Below, piece after piece: positions 1 to 13,970 of a stretch of DNA of 64,000 bases. The position numbers were made by a program, and so were the translations under genes. This DNA comes from Gyrodactylus bullatarudis (Eukaryota; Platyhelminthes; Monogenea; Gyrodactylidea; Gyrodactylidae). Every line of letters begins with the position of its first letter. Position 1 is the stretch's first letter. The stretch spans positions 393,176-457,175 of the forward strand of contig SSNU01000096.1 of assembly GCA_012064415.1 (NCBI GenBank), read 5' to 3'. The notes under the pieces were generated by a model. The model did no database searches, had not been told where the DNA came from, and saw nothing but the letters and a program-made list of their open reading frames with translations.

Positions 1-3000
1 AAACCCTCAATCGGCATTGCCATAAATGTCCTTGTGTAGTGGGTTGGTTCCAGGAGGACTCCTTGGTCATAAATACAACTCAGGTATTGAAAATCATCTT
101 GGGTGAAATGTAAGTTCATGAATAGTGAGTATTTTGAATGATTTTCCAGGGTGATGAGAGAGTTTGGTTGTCCGGAATGCTTCCACATGGTAATCGTGGC
201 TTGATTTGAAATTTTTAAAAGGTAAACTTCATTTTGTATGTCTGGAAAAAATGAACCTCTTAGTGAAACAATAGAGAAAATTGAGAAAAAGCCATCAAAA
301 ATCATTCATTAAACGTTTTAAGGATCAGAATTTGTAAAAAATCATCAATGAACTCAATGTTTTACATGAGAAAATGATGCTAGGTTTATTCTCATTGGCT
401 ACTGTCAATAAAGAAATTTCATTTGCTGAACAAGGTCAAGAAACAAAACTCACAATTGTCTGAATGGAAGGAGATACAGCTGATGAATTTGTCCTCATAT
501 GAATTGAAATCAGGTAGGTTAACTTTTATCATCTGGCTCCAGCTGATGTCGGAATCTTTGGATATTTTAAAATAGAGATCATAGTCCATACGTTGACTAT
601 CAAAGAGGATAATCTTTTTCCAGATAATTTGATCACAAATTGAGTTGGAAGGAACTTTTAAAATGGCCGTATTGTTATTTAGAGTATCGTCAACGCTATA
701 AATCTAATAAAAAATCAAGTATGAAATACGAATTTGAGCTCATCCAATGAGATGAGAGTGCCAGGTTGATTCCTATTGGTCAATCAAATGTTGGATGGTA
801 GATTTTTAAACTAACCGTATTAGATGATTTCAGGGATTTGGGTATGGCATAAAACTTTAGCAATAAATCCAAACTTGTATTATTATGAAAGGAAAAAGTC
901 TCTTGTAAAAGAAACAAATCGTCCGATTCTTTTACAATATTGAGGTATTTTATAAGCCGATTCTCTTCCAGTAACACAAGACTCTTATCAGAGGATAGGT
1001 CTAGGCGGCAATCTCTCATTTTGCTTTCACCTGGCAGAGAGACTTGAATTTTTTCCTGAATAAGAGTGAAAGGTTTAATAAAACAGACGCATATTCCAGC
1101 TTTGAAAAACCTACATCATGAGATATTTGAACTGTACTTTTCGGTTTAATAAGAGTCTCTTTCATTCTGGATGATTTTATTGAAATATCCAAGTTTGAAA
1201 TATTTTTCAAAAATATGCCCTCAGAATCACATTCTAAATTGATAAGTTCAACAGCTTCAATCTTTGCTTCTCGATTAGAAATCATTTCAAGCAGGGATGT
1301 TTTAATAAATGTTTCTACTTTTTGATTGGAATGGTCAAGAGTGAACTGATTCAAATCAAGACGGACCACTTTGGCGACTTCTTCTGACTCAAGTTTGATT
1401 TCATTTTTTTCGTATAACCAGAATAGTTCAACTGATGGAGTGGAAAAATTGATCTCATGCTGAGGGTATTCATCACTGGTTCGAATTACAAGTTTTAGGG
1501 AATCTTCAAGACGATTTTGAACCCCAATTATCGGCCTTATCAGCAACTAGTTTAACAGAAGAATGATAAAATTATTATTTGCTCATTCTTATTGAAAAAT
1601 ATATAAGAAGTTAAAAATATCTAAGTTAAAAATATGTTATAAAACCATCGAATAATTGATAAATTGGATTTGGGACATGAAACGCTCTATGAATTTTTTC
1701 TTATTAACTTGTTTAATTCCAAATTCCCACACGAAAAATAATTTTGTCACTCTACTGATAAGTGTCTTAAAAATCATACAACTTGGAAAACATACCATCT
1801 CATTATTCACATCCTCAAAAGTTGAACAGATTCTTTCCAAGCAATAACAAAATTTGATAGTATGCGGCGTTGAAATTGATTGGACAGAATATTTTTCTTG
1901 ATCGCTCCAGGATATTTGAATGGGAATATGAAATTTAGGAAAAACAGCCATGAAACTAATAGATAATTCAGTCCTGGACAAGAAAGCATACAGGTTCATG
2001 AATTTTTTACCATCTGGTGTAATCCTGAGGGAATTGGGTATTTTGAGTTGTCTATTTGAAGTTAGTATAATCTAGGAAAAAGAAAATCTTTTATTAAATT
2101 CACAAATCGAGTTCATAAAGGGTCTAAATTGTTAACTATTTTCTGGTAACATAGATCCAGTTGTTTGGATATTATTATTAAGGGTTATTCCCTCAAATAT
2201 TATTTTTGAAATTTCAATTTTGAAATTCAAGTTTTTGTATCGACCAATGAAGTTGAGAACCAGTATTTCAGGGATAGGCAAATTTCATGAATTTCGACTA
2301 ACCTTGGGTGAGTTCAAGTCTACAAGAATGATTAGATAGAAACCGTCCGACAAAGGTACCTTGTAAACATCAAATCTATCCCTGATGGGAATCTTCTTGG
2401 ATAGAACCCAGGTTTGAGGTATTTTTATTAAGATTGGCTCTGTTACTACATCAGCAATACTGGCAATTTTTACTGAGATCACTAATGAGTCATTCATCGA
2501 GTTATCCAAGTATCGATAGTAAACGGATGTTAGAGCTTCTATTCGTAGGGGATAATCAGAGATGATGGTTTTATCTTGTGTCGTCTGTGAAATGTAAATG
2601 TCACTAAAAGTTTCATTGAGCCATTCAATGCCAAAGTTGTGCTCAGACTTAGTCAACATGGAAAGACTTTTTAGGATCTTAGGACTCAAGTGACATGAGA
2701 TTTGTCGAGAATTTATATCGAGATTATTCCAGTGGTACCAGGCGGACACATCAAAAGATAAGAATTTTCTCATTCGAATTATGAGAGAGTCAAAAATCCA
2801 TAGACTAAGACGGTTCCAAGATATACATACTGATACAGGACTCTTTTCAAATTTACTCAGACTACAGATATTGTGATCTGGGCCAGAGATTATTTCAAGT
2901 TCGAGGAATTGATCTTCTCTTGAATTTAGACAGAATTTGGCTAGAGCTGACCTGGCACGTAAACGGAGAAAGTCGTGTGAGTTCCTTTCAAGGGTGATCG

Positions 3001-6000
3001 ACATTTGTTCATTGATAATTCCAAAGATATCTTCTTCGCCAAGGTTGCTAAGAGAAAAATTAATGAAATGTCAATTAGCTGAAAAAACGTATTTTTGAAC
3101 GTACACATTTTCATTGAAGGTGAGATTAATCCGCCATACTTTGCCAGGTATCGGTAGGGAACACATTCTGTGGATAAAAGCTTCCTTGAATTCAAAAACT
3201 TTAATCCTCCTAATTTCCAAATCAAAGACGTCGAGTTGCTCCAGAGTGATTAGGGAAATATCGGTGGATTCAGTAATGGAATTTTCCACATGTAAATTTA
3301 CTAGACATGACTCTTCCAAGACGAATTGTACAGATCTCTGATTGTCATGGAGATGAGGATGTATCATGATATAGTTGGGCTTGATGATTGTCTCTCGTAG
3401 AGGTTCGTTTACTTCTGGTAGGTTACTTGGTAGGTTTTCTTTTTTATCGAGCAATGATTTTATCCTCTTCATGAGTTGTTTATCGAAGATTGGCACGTAG
3501 ATCTGAGAAAGAGATTGTCAAAGAAAGTATTAAATTTTAGAAATATGTTCTGTAATAATGAAAGAAGCCAGATTTTCTCAAAATTCGGACCATAATTTGA
3601 TTCAATGTGTTAAACTTGTATTTATATGGCAAGTATCACACTGATGAGAATATCTAAAATAGAGATCTCTGTTTGTGAACTACTTGGTTCAATATTATAA
3701 ATATAATATAAGAGTTTGACTTATGATAATAGAGTATTGATAACCAGAAGAATAGAGTAAAAGATTTAGTTTAACTTCCTTCTTTAGTCAAAAAGATGAA
3801 TTCAAATCAGTAATTATCAAAAACTTACCTTAATAGAACTAGTAAAGAGGAATTGGATATCATAAAACTGCCGATTATCGACAAGCTGTTTCCCCAATAC
3901 GCATACCAAACAAGGGTCCCTGAATACCTGGATGAGGTCAACGATAACTTGGAAGTTAATCATCTTTATAGAAAGAGACTTGATGTCAGCTGTTTGAATA
4001 GCTAGAGCATCAAATGAGATTGATGTAACAGGCGCATCATGGCAAACTGGATTAATAAGGAAGAGAATACGATTTGACTGTAGACTGATAGTTTGAAAAT
4101 TATCAAAAAGTTGTCCAAGATGAGACAGATAACAAAAGATGTTGAACGGTTGGGAGATTTTTTCCTCTGTCGTTATCGAAGATGTAATCAAGCCAAGGTT
4201 AATCTTGATGTCGTAGCCCAGCGTTATTGCAACATTGAGTTCATCGTTCTTGTTGATCTCGACTATAAGCAAGTCGTTTTGCTCGTTAGAACTGGTTTCA
4301 ATCATTTTGAAATGATCAGTTTGTTCTATCTAATCAATAAAAACTCCATTAATTAGTTAGTTTAAAATTATGACGATAAGAAAATAGCAATTGACACCTG
4401 ATTATCAACGGTCTAATTTTTAGGTGTGAGAATATCATCCTTACCAGGTTAGAGTTTTTAAACCATAACTAATAACCTCTAATCTCACTTAACTGCTAAT
4501 AAATTTGTCTAAAAACATTGATACTTTGTTCAATATAAAGCTATTCTCGATGAATTTGGGAATTCATAGTTTTTACAAAAATCTCATTTTTTCATCAAGG
4601 TATCGAAATTTTTGAAAGATTTTTTGGTAACTGATTGAAAAATGTACACTTTAACTGATTTGAGAAAATTTTTTTTTTAATTTTTGAGAAATTTTAAATT
4701 TCGAGATGGCGCAATTTTTTCATTTCTAAAACTTTGAGTTGAAAATTTTCGTTGATTTCAAGATCTGAGAGGAATCAAAAGTTATTTTTCAGGATCATCA
4801 TTAGACGAGGAAAATAATTACTCTCATTCATTTATTTGAAAAAACACACCATTTACGTGCAAAAGTCCAAATTAATCGAGACTAGCTGTATGTTGATTAG
4901 ATAATACGGAATATTTGATAAGACAATCTTTTTGACTTGCTATAAGTAGGATTTGGAACACAAGGTGCCTATTAATACGATAAAATTGCAGATCAATCTT
5001 GTTTGTTTCGATCTAGACTTGACAATGTTTATATCATGGATCAGGAAGAAAGGCTTGTTTAATGAGCAAGATATACTAACAGATAAAAGGCATTAAAAAT
5101 AGCAAAACTATTTCAGACACTAAAACAAACCCAATTGTATGCTTTGTTGTAGATTATTTCAATCAAATTTCATAGCTCATGAACAGACATGAAAATATAA
5201 GAAAAAATTTTAAAAATCGAGGACTTACTGACATGTTTCCGAGTGAAAACCTGAGCATTTTATTGACTTGAGTGATCAGTCGGACATCTTCAACGTTTAC
5301 TAAATAGCTCTTGTACGTAAAGTTGAAACATTTTAGCATAAGGATGAAATCAAATTGAATATACTCGAATAGGCCAAACGAGGATGGATTAGGTGTGTTT
5401 CCAGTACACTTTAGGGATGGATAATACTGAAGTAGTTGGTCGACATTAAGGGATAGATCTTTGGTCAAGTTTAGATTGATCTCAAATCGATTGGTGATCT
5501 AAATTCATGGTCAATAATTCCTTCAATAACTGTTGAGTGGTCTTATTGATTGACTTACATAATTTTTCAAAATGTTTAAACAAATTTCTTCAAGGGATAT
5601 CACTACCTGCTCTCTAGACAAACAATTGGGATACATTCAAAGACAGTAAATTTTATAAACTAACATGGTTGGATCAGATTTTAGAATTCTGCTTCGAGCC
5701 GCTTGACTCCAGTCGAAGGCTGGATTCTGCTGTAGGATTCTCGGAGTGTCTAATTTGCAATTGTCCTTGCTCTCTTGTGTGAAGAGGACATAGGATTTCA
5801 TCAGGGGTTGTATGAATATGGAAAATTTTTCAATGCAACATTGAAAGGACTCTTGGCTAACTCCATCCAATGGGCTCACTCTTACAGATTGCATACGAAT
5901 AATGAAAATTTGAGTTGGATCCAGAGTCTAATGTCGGTAAAAAATAGTTACATGAAAGAAAGATTGGGAGAAGTTTGAGATGTATATTTTAGTGATAAAC

Positions 6001-9000
6001 GCTATATTTAGCCGGGTCTCTTCAAACTTTACCCCGGATATGATATAAAAACTGTTTCAAAAATGAATTAATTTGAGCAATTCCATTGGTGTATTACAGT
6101 GAGTTGGTTACTCGATAGGAATAGAAGGTAGAAATGAATCGATGTTTACTTTAAATGTTTCTATATGCTCTGAGAATTTCTTTCGTACTATTCACTTGTA
6201 AGTTGTAATATTCAGTGACATTGGCTAATATAAGATGAACCTGTGGGATATATATTACCTAAGCACTTAGAACGAAATCAGTATCAAGCCGGCGTTATCG
6301 GTGAGTTTATCATTGAATAAGAGTTGGATAAATTGAATTTACTTTTTATTCTTCTAGAAAATATTGGTTAGCTTCCTCAAGATTTCGATGGGAATATTCG
6401 AACACCTTACATATTCATGATCCTAGACTTTTTATGCAACCATTAAAAAATCAAACTCAAAGTAGCAAAAAGTGGAAATTCGAAAAATTCTCATGACTAA
6501 GGTGTAGATTAAGAAAGAGTCTGAAATTTAGACATACCGGAAAACTACAGAGGACACTTCCAACGGATAAATTCAATGAGAAATTGTAGCCATGAAGGAA
6601 ACTGATCCCTTGTTGATCAACCGGGTCATGTATTGCTTCGTCCTCATTCGGCCAAAGATATGACAATACAGATGGTATTAGTAACAATTGAAAATCATCA
6701 AGTTTCCAATCAACATGCACTGAGGGATAAGAAGCAGGTCGTACTTTCTCAAAAGAGACAGTAGAGACAAAAAGAACTTCTTGGTCCTTTTTACCCGGCG
6801 GGATAAGTGGCCTTTGTGGTTGATTAGGGCTACGGTTGTAGTGAAAGGTCTCATTTCCAATCAGGTCAAATGTATTCCTAAAATGAAAGATAGAAATGGA
6901 ATCTATTTGAATACAGGTAAAGAACCCAGTTCTGAAGAGAAATTTCATAAAAATCAAATCATATGAAAAATTCTATTTCTTCTGACCTATCAGGAGTCAC
7001 AAAGATTTTGACCAATTCGTGTAATCAAATTAAGCAAGAAAAGTCGGAAAAGTAGTTTCAAGTAGGCGTATAACACTCTGAATTGTGTTCCAATTGAATA
7101 AATAATACGATACTTGAGTTCATTTTTAAGAATAACTCAAAAACTTTTTTAGCTCTTAAAATTCTCGGGAGTCGATTTCGATTTTCATTGATCATGCGAT
7201 TCAATTTTTACAAAATGTTGGTTCAACAACTGGCCACTTTATCTATAGAGATTGCTTACGTGTCAGTTTTTAAGAAAGAACGAACTTTACCCAGCCTTGT
7301 CAAGAGATGGAAGCTTCTTGTAAGATCGTCAGTGGGATCAAATTCAATGTAACGAGTGGAGAATTTCTCTATACCAAAAATCAGACATGACCGATTTGAT
7401 CCGGGAAGAGTATTCACGAAAACATTGGAGTTTTCTTCTACTTCGAAAGAGAATATAAGTTCTTCAATGTTCAATGTAAACTCTATGATTATTGTCTTGG
7501 CCTCATCAAGCATGGTTGAAGTCTTACGAGTCTCTGATATGCAGTCATCGTGAGCTGAGATCTGGTCATCATTAGGTTGTTCAAGATGTTCTCGTCTCTT
7601 AATTTATAATAACTCAAGTTGGTCATAGGTCAAAAACACTTGCTAGTTATCACTTACACTCGATAAGATTCTAGAAATTGTCTTGGTCTTTTGCAGAAAC
7701 TCTCTTAGTGAATGCAACCTCGGCGTAGGCCCGCTATTCGAGTTACTTGAGATGTTGGTCATAACCTTTATCAGGCCACTGTTAAATACCCATATTTTCG
7801 AGGATACTTGAGTCATGAGGAGGATATCTGAGGTATAAGCCATCTTCAGTTGGGTTGTGAGTTTCCAAGGGATCTGTTCATGTGGCGAGTTTCTAGTTAA
7901 ACTCAGACTGGAAAGCTCAATCCCGAAACCATCATATTGAATGGATACTCCCTTCAGTTGTACCTTTGAATTAAGTTTAATAACCTTACATTAGAAGTAA
8001 TATGAACTGAATGTTTATTCTGGTTATTTTTATGTTCTGGATCTTTTTTCAGGCGTTCAATGAACTCCAACATGGTCTGGTCAAAAGAGATTTTATCGAT
8101 TTTATCATCTAAAAAAGATAATTTTATTGATGAGTATTGAAATACCTTGACTCAATTTGAATGATGTTGAAAAGTCGTCACTGAGTAGATAGTTGATGCT
8201 GGCCGCCCTCATGAGTTCTGCCTGTTCGACGAGAATCTTGGATAGATGGCCAAAGTAGCTAGCTATATTACCAATTGCCAAGAGAGACGTGTTGTCTAGA
8301 ATGAAATCCATAGTTTCACACCTCAGGTATGTATCAAACTTGTCAAGGCAACCGCCATGATGACAGGTGAGAGTGAGAAAGTCTTCATCAGTCTTTTTTG
8401 TCGCCAAGAGATTAGAATACTGCCCAATGTTAGGCTTATAGAATCTAAGATTTGGTCTGCATTTCATTCGGAAAGTTTTAATTTCAAACGAAGTCATCTT
8501 CCAGGAATAATCAATTGAAGTAGGCCATTCAATGATGAAAATGGCCATATCAGGTTTCTCACAAGTATTCGAGATTTGAGATGCTTGAAGAATTTCACAA
8601 AGAAAGCGTGTCTCTTTGTTATAGTGTTGTGAATGTTGGAGGATACGGATGCCTTTATTTGGCTTGGAGTAGACCCAAAGTTCCTCATAAACCAGGTAAT
8701 ATTTGTAGAACTGATAGAGATTCCCACAACTAAGAAGAAAGGCAATTATGAAGGTTTCCATTTTTTCATAGCTAGCTGGAAGTTCAGTTTTCGAGGTGGC
8801 CCCAGAACTCTTCATCTCAAAGATGAATTTCTCCAGCTTTGGATTTTCAATCCAACTCTGTGGACGTATTAGCTGTTTGGCAGTGAGCTCAATCAGTTCG
8901 CCATTGAAAAGGTTTAGATCGTTCAAGGTTACTGTGAGTTTGGTAAAGGTCATACTCAGTGAGCTGTAGCACTTGTTTAGGAGCTTGGCCACGTGAACAT

Positions 9001-12000
9001 TTTCATTACTTAAGCCTTGAAAGAGAAAATTACATCATTCGAAATGAGTTGGTCGAATTTATTGCAAAAGATTTCAACAGAATAATCATTAACCCAGGTT
9101 TATTAATATTAAATTACACGGGTGGTAGTGAGGACAGGAATCAGTAAAAAATCGTTTGAATAAAGCCTAATAACTTTGAAACCAGGGACAAGATAAACTC
9201 AAACGATGCATCAGTGTAAAGATCGTTAAGTTTAGCAACAGATTTGGTTCTGAAACCGAAATATATCTTGTTGAAACATATTTTTATTGATCTATTTATT
9301 TGTCAGCATTTTTGCTAATTTTGCCTGGAAATATCACTATTTTTCAATTTTACTCAATTCTCAGCTCAAATTTGGAATCAAGATGAAAATTTACACTGAT
9401 TTTGGCCATTATTCTTAAAATACTCTGCGATATTTTATTGAACTCACTATCAAGAACAGCTCTGAGAGAATCTTCACCGACAATTCTAACCAGAGCCATG
9501 AGATCGTCAATTTGAATGGGATATCTCCCATTAATGTTGATTTCATCAGTTTGTATCTTACATGAAGAATTCTGAAAAAAGTATTTAGAGTACAATTTGA
9601 AGAATTTGTTCACCAAAGCCAAAAAACAAAAACCATTTGCTGTTCTTATAAAAAGGCGAGGTGGTTTTTATAAAAATTTATTCTACCCGTTAGCATCCTT
9701 TTCTTTTTCAAAATGTAGTTTTAATTCCTCCTCAGATATTTCATGCATAATATATAGAACGTATAAATTATTTTGGCCAAATGATAATGTCCACACTAGT
9801 TTTTCTGTAGACAGACTTTTTTTTGGCCATTTGATAATACACCGAATAGATCTTAGACTTGAAGCTTTTTGTAAAAATGGCCTATTGTCAAGAAGATCTT
9901 TGTAAGGAGACACTTTGTGATTAACCCAACAATTAATTAAGGAAGGTGACTAGTGAATAAGAGGATTCTTATCATTCAATGCGGAAAGGTAACGTATCTT
10001 GCGTCAAAAATAAGACTCTAGTTAAGAGACACTCCGAGATATTAATTGATAAGAAAAACTGATCATATTTGAAACTTCTGATATTGAATGGGGACAAAGT
10101 AAATGGCTCTAGTTCTAAATTATGGTTCACAAAACTCACCTGATTAGCCAAGGCCTCAATGTGCCCAGAAGAGAAGGTAGCTGAAAAATTCAAGACTGAA
10201 ATTTCATTGGTAGACTGGCGTAATTGAGATGGATCGATAGTAAACTCTGAGGTCTCCTGCTCTCCGAGAATAACATCGAAAAGTGTGGGCTGAGACATCA
10301 TCTTTTGTTCATCAATTCTTCCTAAATTTATACAGAACAGGAGAGTTATTGGAAACAAATTTGATTTTTTTTAATTTCACATTGAAGCCTCTATCCTTAC
10401 AAAGCTTAGCAACAAATATTTACTACAATTTCTTCGACAGATGTATGTGAAGAGGAAACAATGAAACCGGACAAACGAGCAGCAAATTTACCATTCCCTT
10501 CCCCAATTCATGTATTGAATAAACCTATCAGAGGGTTTTTTAATTCTATTATTTTACTATAGCCGGTGTAATAGTCTGAAGAGATCCGGCGAAATATAAG
10601 CTTTATTACTGAATATTCTAACCAAGTTTTCAGCTTTTCATGGTGTCATTTTAGATTGAGTAAACTAAATGTGCACTTGAACGAAATAATTGTAGATGAA
10701 ATACTTGAAGGCTTACTTTTAATATAATCCTGTGGAGACATGAGAAGACGTTTGAGAATGTCGGTCTCCTTGAATTTTATGGAAAAATTCAAAATGTTCA
10801 AAGTTAGCTCTGAGAAATGCTCAAAGAAGGAATCAGTTAGCCTTGCTGTGTAATGTCCAAAATGAATAAAGTCATTTGTTTCATTATCAGTGTTCTGATC
10901 ATGCTTGGGCCGCCATCGCTCATAGGCTAGACACATGGGTTCTTTCCTCTCAAGCGATTCTGCCGATTGGCTACAACTAGAGGATCTATCCAGGAAAATA
11001 TTGAAAATTGCGTCTTCATCGCCAAGGGAAATCGAAGAGTTTCCAAATGGGAAGTAGGCCCCAGGTGACCCTTCATTTGGACTAATTGTACCTATTTCAA
11101 AAACTGGAGAGTCTTGACTCGAGTTCTCTGATAATGTCACTTTCCCAAAGGAAACATTCCAGTTATCAATAGTCATGAAGAGACTGGTTAAGAGGAACTC
11201 AAAGTTCTAAAATACAGATTATTAAAATTTATTAATGGGCTATCTTTTTTTCAAGAGAAACTTTTAAATGAGCCTCTATCAAATCGAGAATATTAACAGG
11301 AATCAATTAGGTTTATTGAATATTCCCGATTTTGATTATTGTATCAGCTCATAAATTTTATCTTAAATCAGTGAAAGTAAGCACAGGGAAATTCCTGTAA
11401 AAATTATTTCTTTAAAATTCATCATATTCTGATGTGAAAAATAGTAGATAAATCTGAGGCTTAAGTGTTGATTAAAAGCGGAAACCATGCTGCTTCGATT
11501 TCTATTATTATAATTTCTCTATTTTATACAGAAACCCAGGGGATGACAGCACAGATGTGTGGGTGAAGGAGAAATTCTTCATCAACAGGTATTAACCTAA
11601 TTTATGTGTTCAAAGGAATTATTCGTTCGAGCCTATGTGAGCTCTTTCACCTTTCTCTTCCCTGTTGCTATTTATTGAAGAGTTGTTAACTAATTCTTTG
11701 AGAATTTGTAAATTACTAATTTTCATTCAAAGTCTTATCATCTTTTAAAGAGAGACCACTGATGATCCTTTGAGAAATCTGCATTTGGTCATAAATTAAT
11801 TTTCTTAAATATTTCTAAACTCACAGTAATCTCGAGTAGAAAGAGATTCTTATTCGATAGATTCTTGAAGGATGGATGATACGTGGACGAGGTTATTTTA
11901 ATGGATACTTTTCCGATAAAAACCGAGAATAATGAACAAAATCTGTGGACTTTGAGGCCATTCAATAGGGAGGATATCTCTCTTTTCCTTTGATAGAACT

Positions 12001-13141
12001 GCTTCAAAATCATTCCTTCTTTTTCACTTAGATGGGATAGGACAATCTCGAAGTTGGGTGCTTGGAGAGCTGCAATTTTTTCACGCAGTTCATTTGGAAA
12101 AATGTTGATAGCATCAGTGAAAACCAAATGTAAGAGACGAATACTCTTGGTAATTTCAAGATCTGATTGGTTATTGCTAATTAACTTTATTGGAGAATGG
12201 TCGATATGAATATCTTCGATTCCAGTGTCATCCGGAATATCTAGTTTTTTCTCGGTATTTTCTGCTTGCCCCGAGGCACTCCAAAGCCAATTGAACCAAG
12301 TGTCCTTTTGATTGAATGCCTCTGGGGTCTCGTGAATTATCTCCGGCCTAACGCTGAGCTCTGGGTTGATTTTGTTTAGATAATAAGCGTTAATTATCAC
12401 ATAGAGTCTGTGTAAGAGGACGATCTGAAAGTCTGACAGGGACAATTCCAAATTGCTCAAATAGAACTTGGACACTTGCCAGGATAAATCGTAATTGTTA
12501 GTGTTTGAAGCCTTTTGAGTGTAAATATATTTAATGTTTAGCATAAAACCTAGACGATAAACGATAGGCTCTTGGTATACGTGAATCCGTCCATTTTCAT
12601 CTGATCTGTCGAGGCAAAAGATCAAATCTTTGACAGTAAAAAGGCGATGGAATTGGAAATTGCCGAGAGGATTTTTGAAATCAGGAAAGTCTGGCACGTC
12701 AATGTCGACTTCATCAGCAGTTAGGGACGAAACAATGTCACCTTGGACAATTTTGACCACCAAGTTTTCAATGGAAATGTGCATCTGGGTGAAGAGACGC
12801 TTAACAAAGCTCATATAGATGCTGGTCAAGGAAGACGGATCATCATTCTTTTTCTTACACTTGTACGGGTTAATAACAAAGCTACACTCAACATTTGACA
12901 AGTGTAAATGGATTGGCTCTTGGTTAAGACTTGACCATGGAATGCTCAATCTCAGTTCATTAACGACTCCAAATTTGAAGTCCAAAAAGGGTGGGAGTAT
13001 ATTCTCGAAAATTTGACTTCTCAAATCAACTTTTTTGAGGATGATTTCACCACCCCATAAGGACATGGAAATATCTTCATCCTTGAGGATTATGTATTTT
13101 TTCAAATATTTTATAATAAATTTGCTCAGGAATGCGTGCAT
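1..13141 (-). CDS. VPS13B: VPS13B-like bridge lipid-transfer protein (3' part outside window)
   Basis: The gene starts at 13141 with a large first exon (to about 11830) encoding a chorein N-terminus. The run SLWGGEIILKKVDLRSQIF, then LRLSIPWSSL and NVECSF, matches VPS13B more closely than VPS13A/C/D, which usually carry an IWGG-type motif. At least 15 further exons follow down the minus strand, for example near 11176-10716, 10358-9973, 9613-9350, 8992-8150, 7513-7260, 6950-6460, 5468-5225, 4305-3830, 3496-3070, 3004-2285 and 1546-1016. They encode beta-rich repeats of the VPS13 rod and regions such as FHNNTSLDLLLKFYAI that resemble the VAB/SHR-BD part. VPS13 proteins form hydrophobic bridges that move lipids between membranes; VPS13B acts at the Golgi. 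No C-terminal domain or stop is in view, so the gene continues left. Its start faces an ING gene 110 bp away. Exon edges in the middle are approximate; the family call is firm, the paralogue fairly firm. Confidence 0.83.
5965..6100. repeat. Partial copy of the CCGGGTCTCTTCA MITE family
   Basis: The stretch reads from GGAGAAGTTTGAGATG through ATATTTTAGTGATAAACG to CCGGGTCTCTTCAAACT. It matches the terminal inverted repeat of the complete element at 45606-45825, and the internal stretch TTCCATTGGT is shared too. The opposite end is not recognisable here. It lies in a VPS13B intron. Confidence 0.7.
6185..6290. repeat. Partial copy of the element at 34901-35187
   Basis: The words ATTCAGTGACAT and GGCTAAT, followed by AGCACTTAGAACGAAAT, also occur near the right end of the element at 34901-35187. 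This looks like a truncated copy in a VPS13B intron. Confidence 0.55.
10540..10620. repeat. Partial copy of the CCGGGTCTCTTCA MITE family
   Basis: AGTCTGAAGAGATCCGGCG followed by AAATATAAGCTTTATTACTG corresponds to the right terminal repeat of the complete element at 45606-45825. Only this end is recognisable. It lies between VPS13B exons. Confidence 0.65.
11520..11790. repeat. Dispersed repeat, family ending GACCACTGATGATCC
   Basis: Sequence from CAGAAACCCAGGGGATGACAG through TTGCTATTTATTGAAGAGTT to GACCACTGATGATCCTTTG and AATCTGCATTTGGT. Related copies lie near 24930-25210 and 50660-50900, and a split copy flanks the element at 54093-54454. No coding capacity is seen. It sits in the intron after the large first VPS13B exon. 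Confidence 0.7.
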
Positions 13142-13251
13142 GGTGAAGATGATGTTTCAGGGTTAATTTTACATTTTCATAAAATGTGACTCTTTAAACA
13201 AAAAACATTACATGGTACTGTTTGTTAGGTTGGTGTCCGCTCTCGAATATT
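13142..13251. promoter_or_regulatory. Shared divergent promoter, VPS13B-like / ING-like
   Basis: Only 110 bp separate the two outward-facing start codons, so promoters and both 5' UTRs must overlap or extend into coding sequence. The stretch is AT-rich. I see no recognisable TATA pair or other named motif. Confidence 0.6.
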
Positions 13252-13836
13252 ATGAATGTCTTGGAGCAATTCATCAATGATATCTCACATGTTCCGCCCA
13301 CTGTTCGTCAAGAATACAAAATTATCAGAAAACTTGACATAGAACTGGTTGAAATTATGAATGAAATGAAATCAAACTATACAGAATTAATGAACAGTGA
13401 CGCAGAAACCAGTCGGGAAGATCTTCAACAGCGCTTGATTCGACTTCGGGATTTATGCATTAAAGGCGTTGATTATAGCAACGACAAAGTTTCGCGGACT
13501 GAACGTGTCTACGAGATCATAGATAACCAAATCAGAAGAATTGACTCAGACATGACAGATATAAATCGCCAACTTTTCAATGATGAAAAAGAAGCTAGAG
13601 TTGGCGTTCCGACCACCTTAACTATTGCCTCTAAATTTAATAAAAACTCAAGAATTGTTGATATGCCTGTAGATCCTAACGAACCAGTCTATTGTCTATG
13701 TCAACAAGTGTCATACGGAGACATGGTTGCCTGTGATAACATAAATTGTCCTATTGAATGGTTTCACTTTTCCTGTGTCGGCCTAACTCAGAATCCCAAA
13801 GGTAAATGGCTCTGTCCCAAATGCAGGGAGGGATGA
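13252..13836 (+). CDS. ING4/ING5-like PHD-finger chromatin reader
   Basis: Intronless ORF of 194 residues. The N-terminal ING coiled-coil domain runs from about residue 1 to 110 ([11 protein letters not shown]...[15 protein letters not shown]). [20 protein letters not shown] leads into a C-terminal PHD finger with the Cys4-His-Cys3 pattern (CLC, CDNINC, WFHFSC, CPKC) and the aromatic residues typical of an H3K4me3 reader. DMPVDPNEP is characteristic of ING4/5, which are subunits of HBO1/MOZ-type acetyltransferase complexes. At 194 residues it is shorter than typical ING4/5 (about 240); the basic linker between the coiled coil and the PHD finger is almost absent. The ATG at 13252 is preferred because upstream in-frame codons lack an ATG. 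It shares a promoter with the VPS13B-like gene and converges on IRE1. Confidence 0.92.
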   Translation: MNVLEQFINDISHVPPTVRQEYKIIRKLDIELVEIMNEMKSNYTELMNSDAETSREDLQQRLIRLRDLCIKGVDYSNDKVSRTERVYEIIDNQIRRIDSDMTDINRQLFNDEKEARVGVPTTLTIASKFNKNSRIVDMPVDPNEPVYCLCQQVSYGDMVACDNINCPIEWFHFSCVGLTQNPKGKWLCPKCREG

Positions 13837-13970
13837 TAATTGTTGATTTAAATTATTATGTGTATTATTATTTATTTAATAACTGGTTTTTAACAATGAT
13901 AAGTATTATTAGTAAAAATAATAAATAATAATAATTAATGTAATAAATATTTTACAAAAATAGACCAAAT

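Noticed and set aside
1656..1999. Plus- and minus-strand ORFs of 60-120 codons in the VPS13B region
   Set aside because: The plus-strand ORF is antisense. The 120-codon minus ORF partly overlaps probable VPS13B exon sequence in a different reading context, so it was treated as part of VPS13B or intron, not as a separate gene.
11750..11790. CTGATGATCC as a hammerhead core (also near 50850)
   Set aside because: No stem II follows the CTGATGA and no GAAA is present; it is simply the end of a dispersed repeat.
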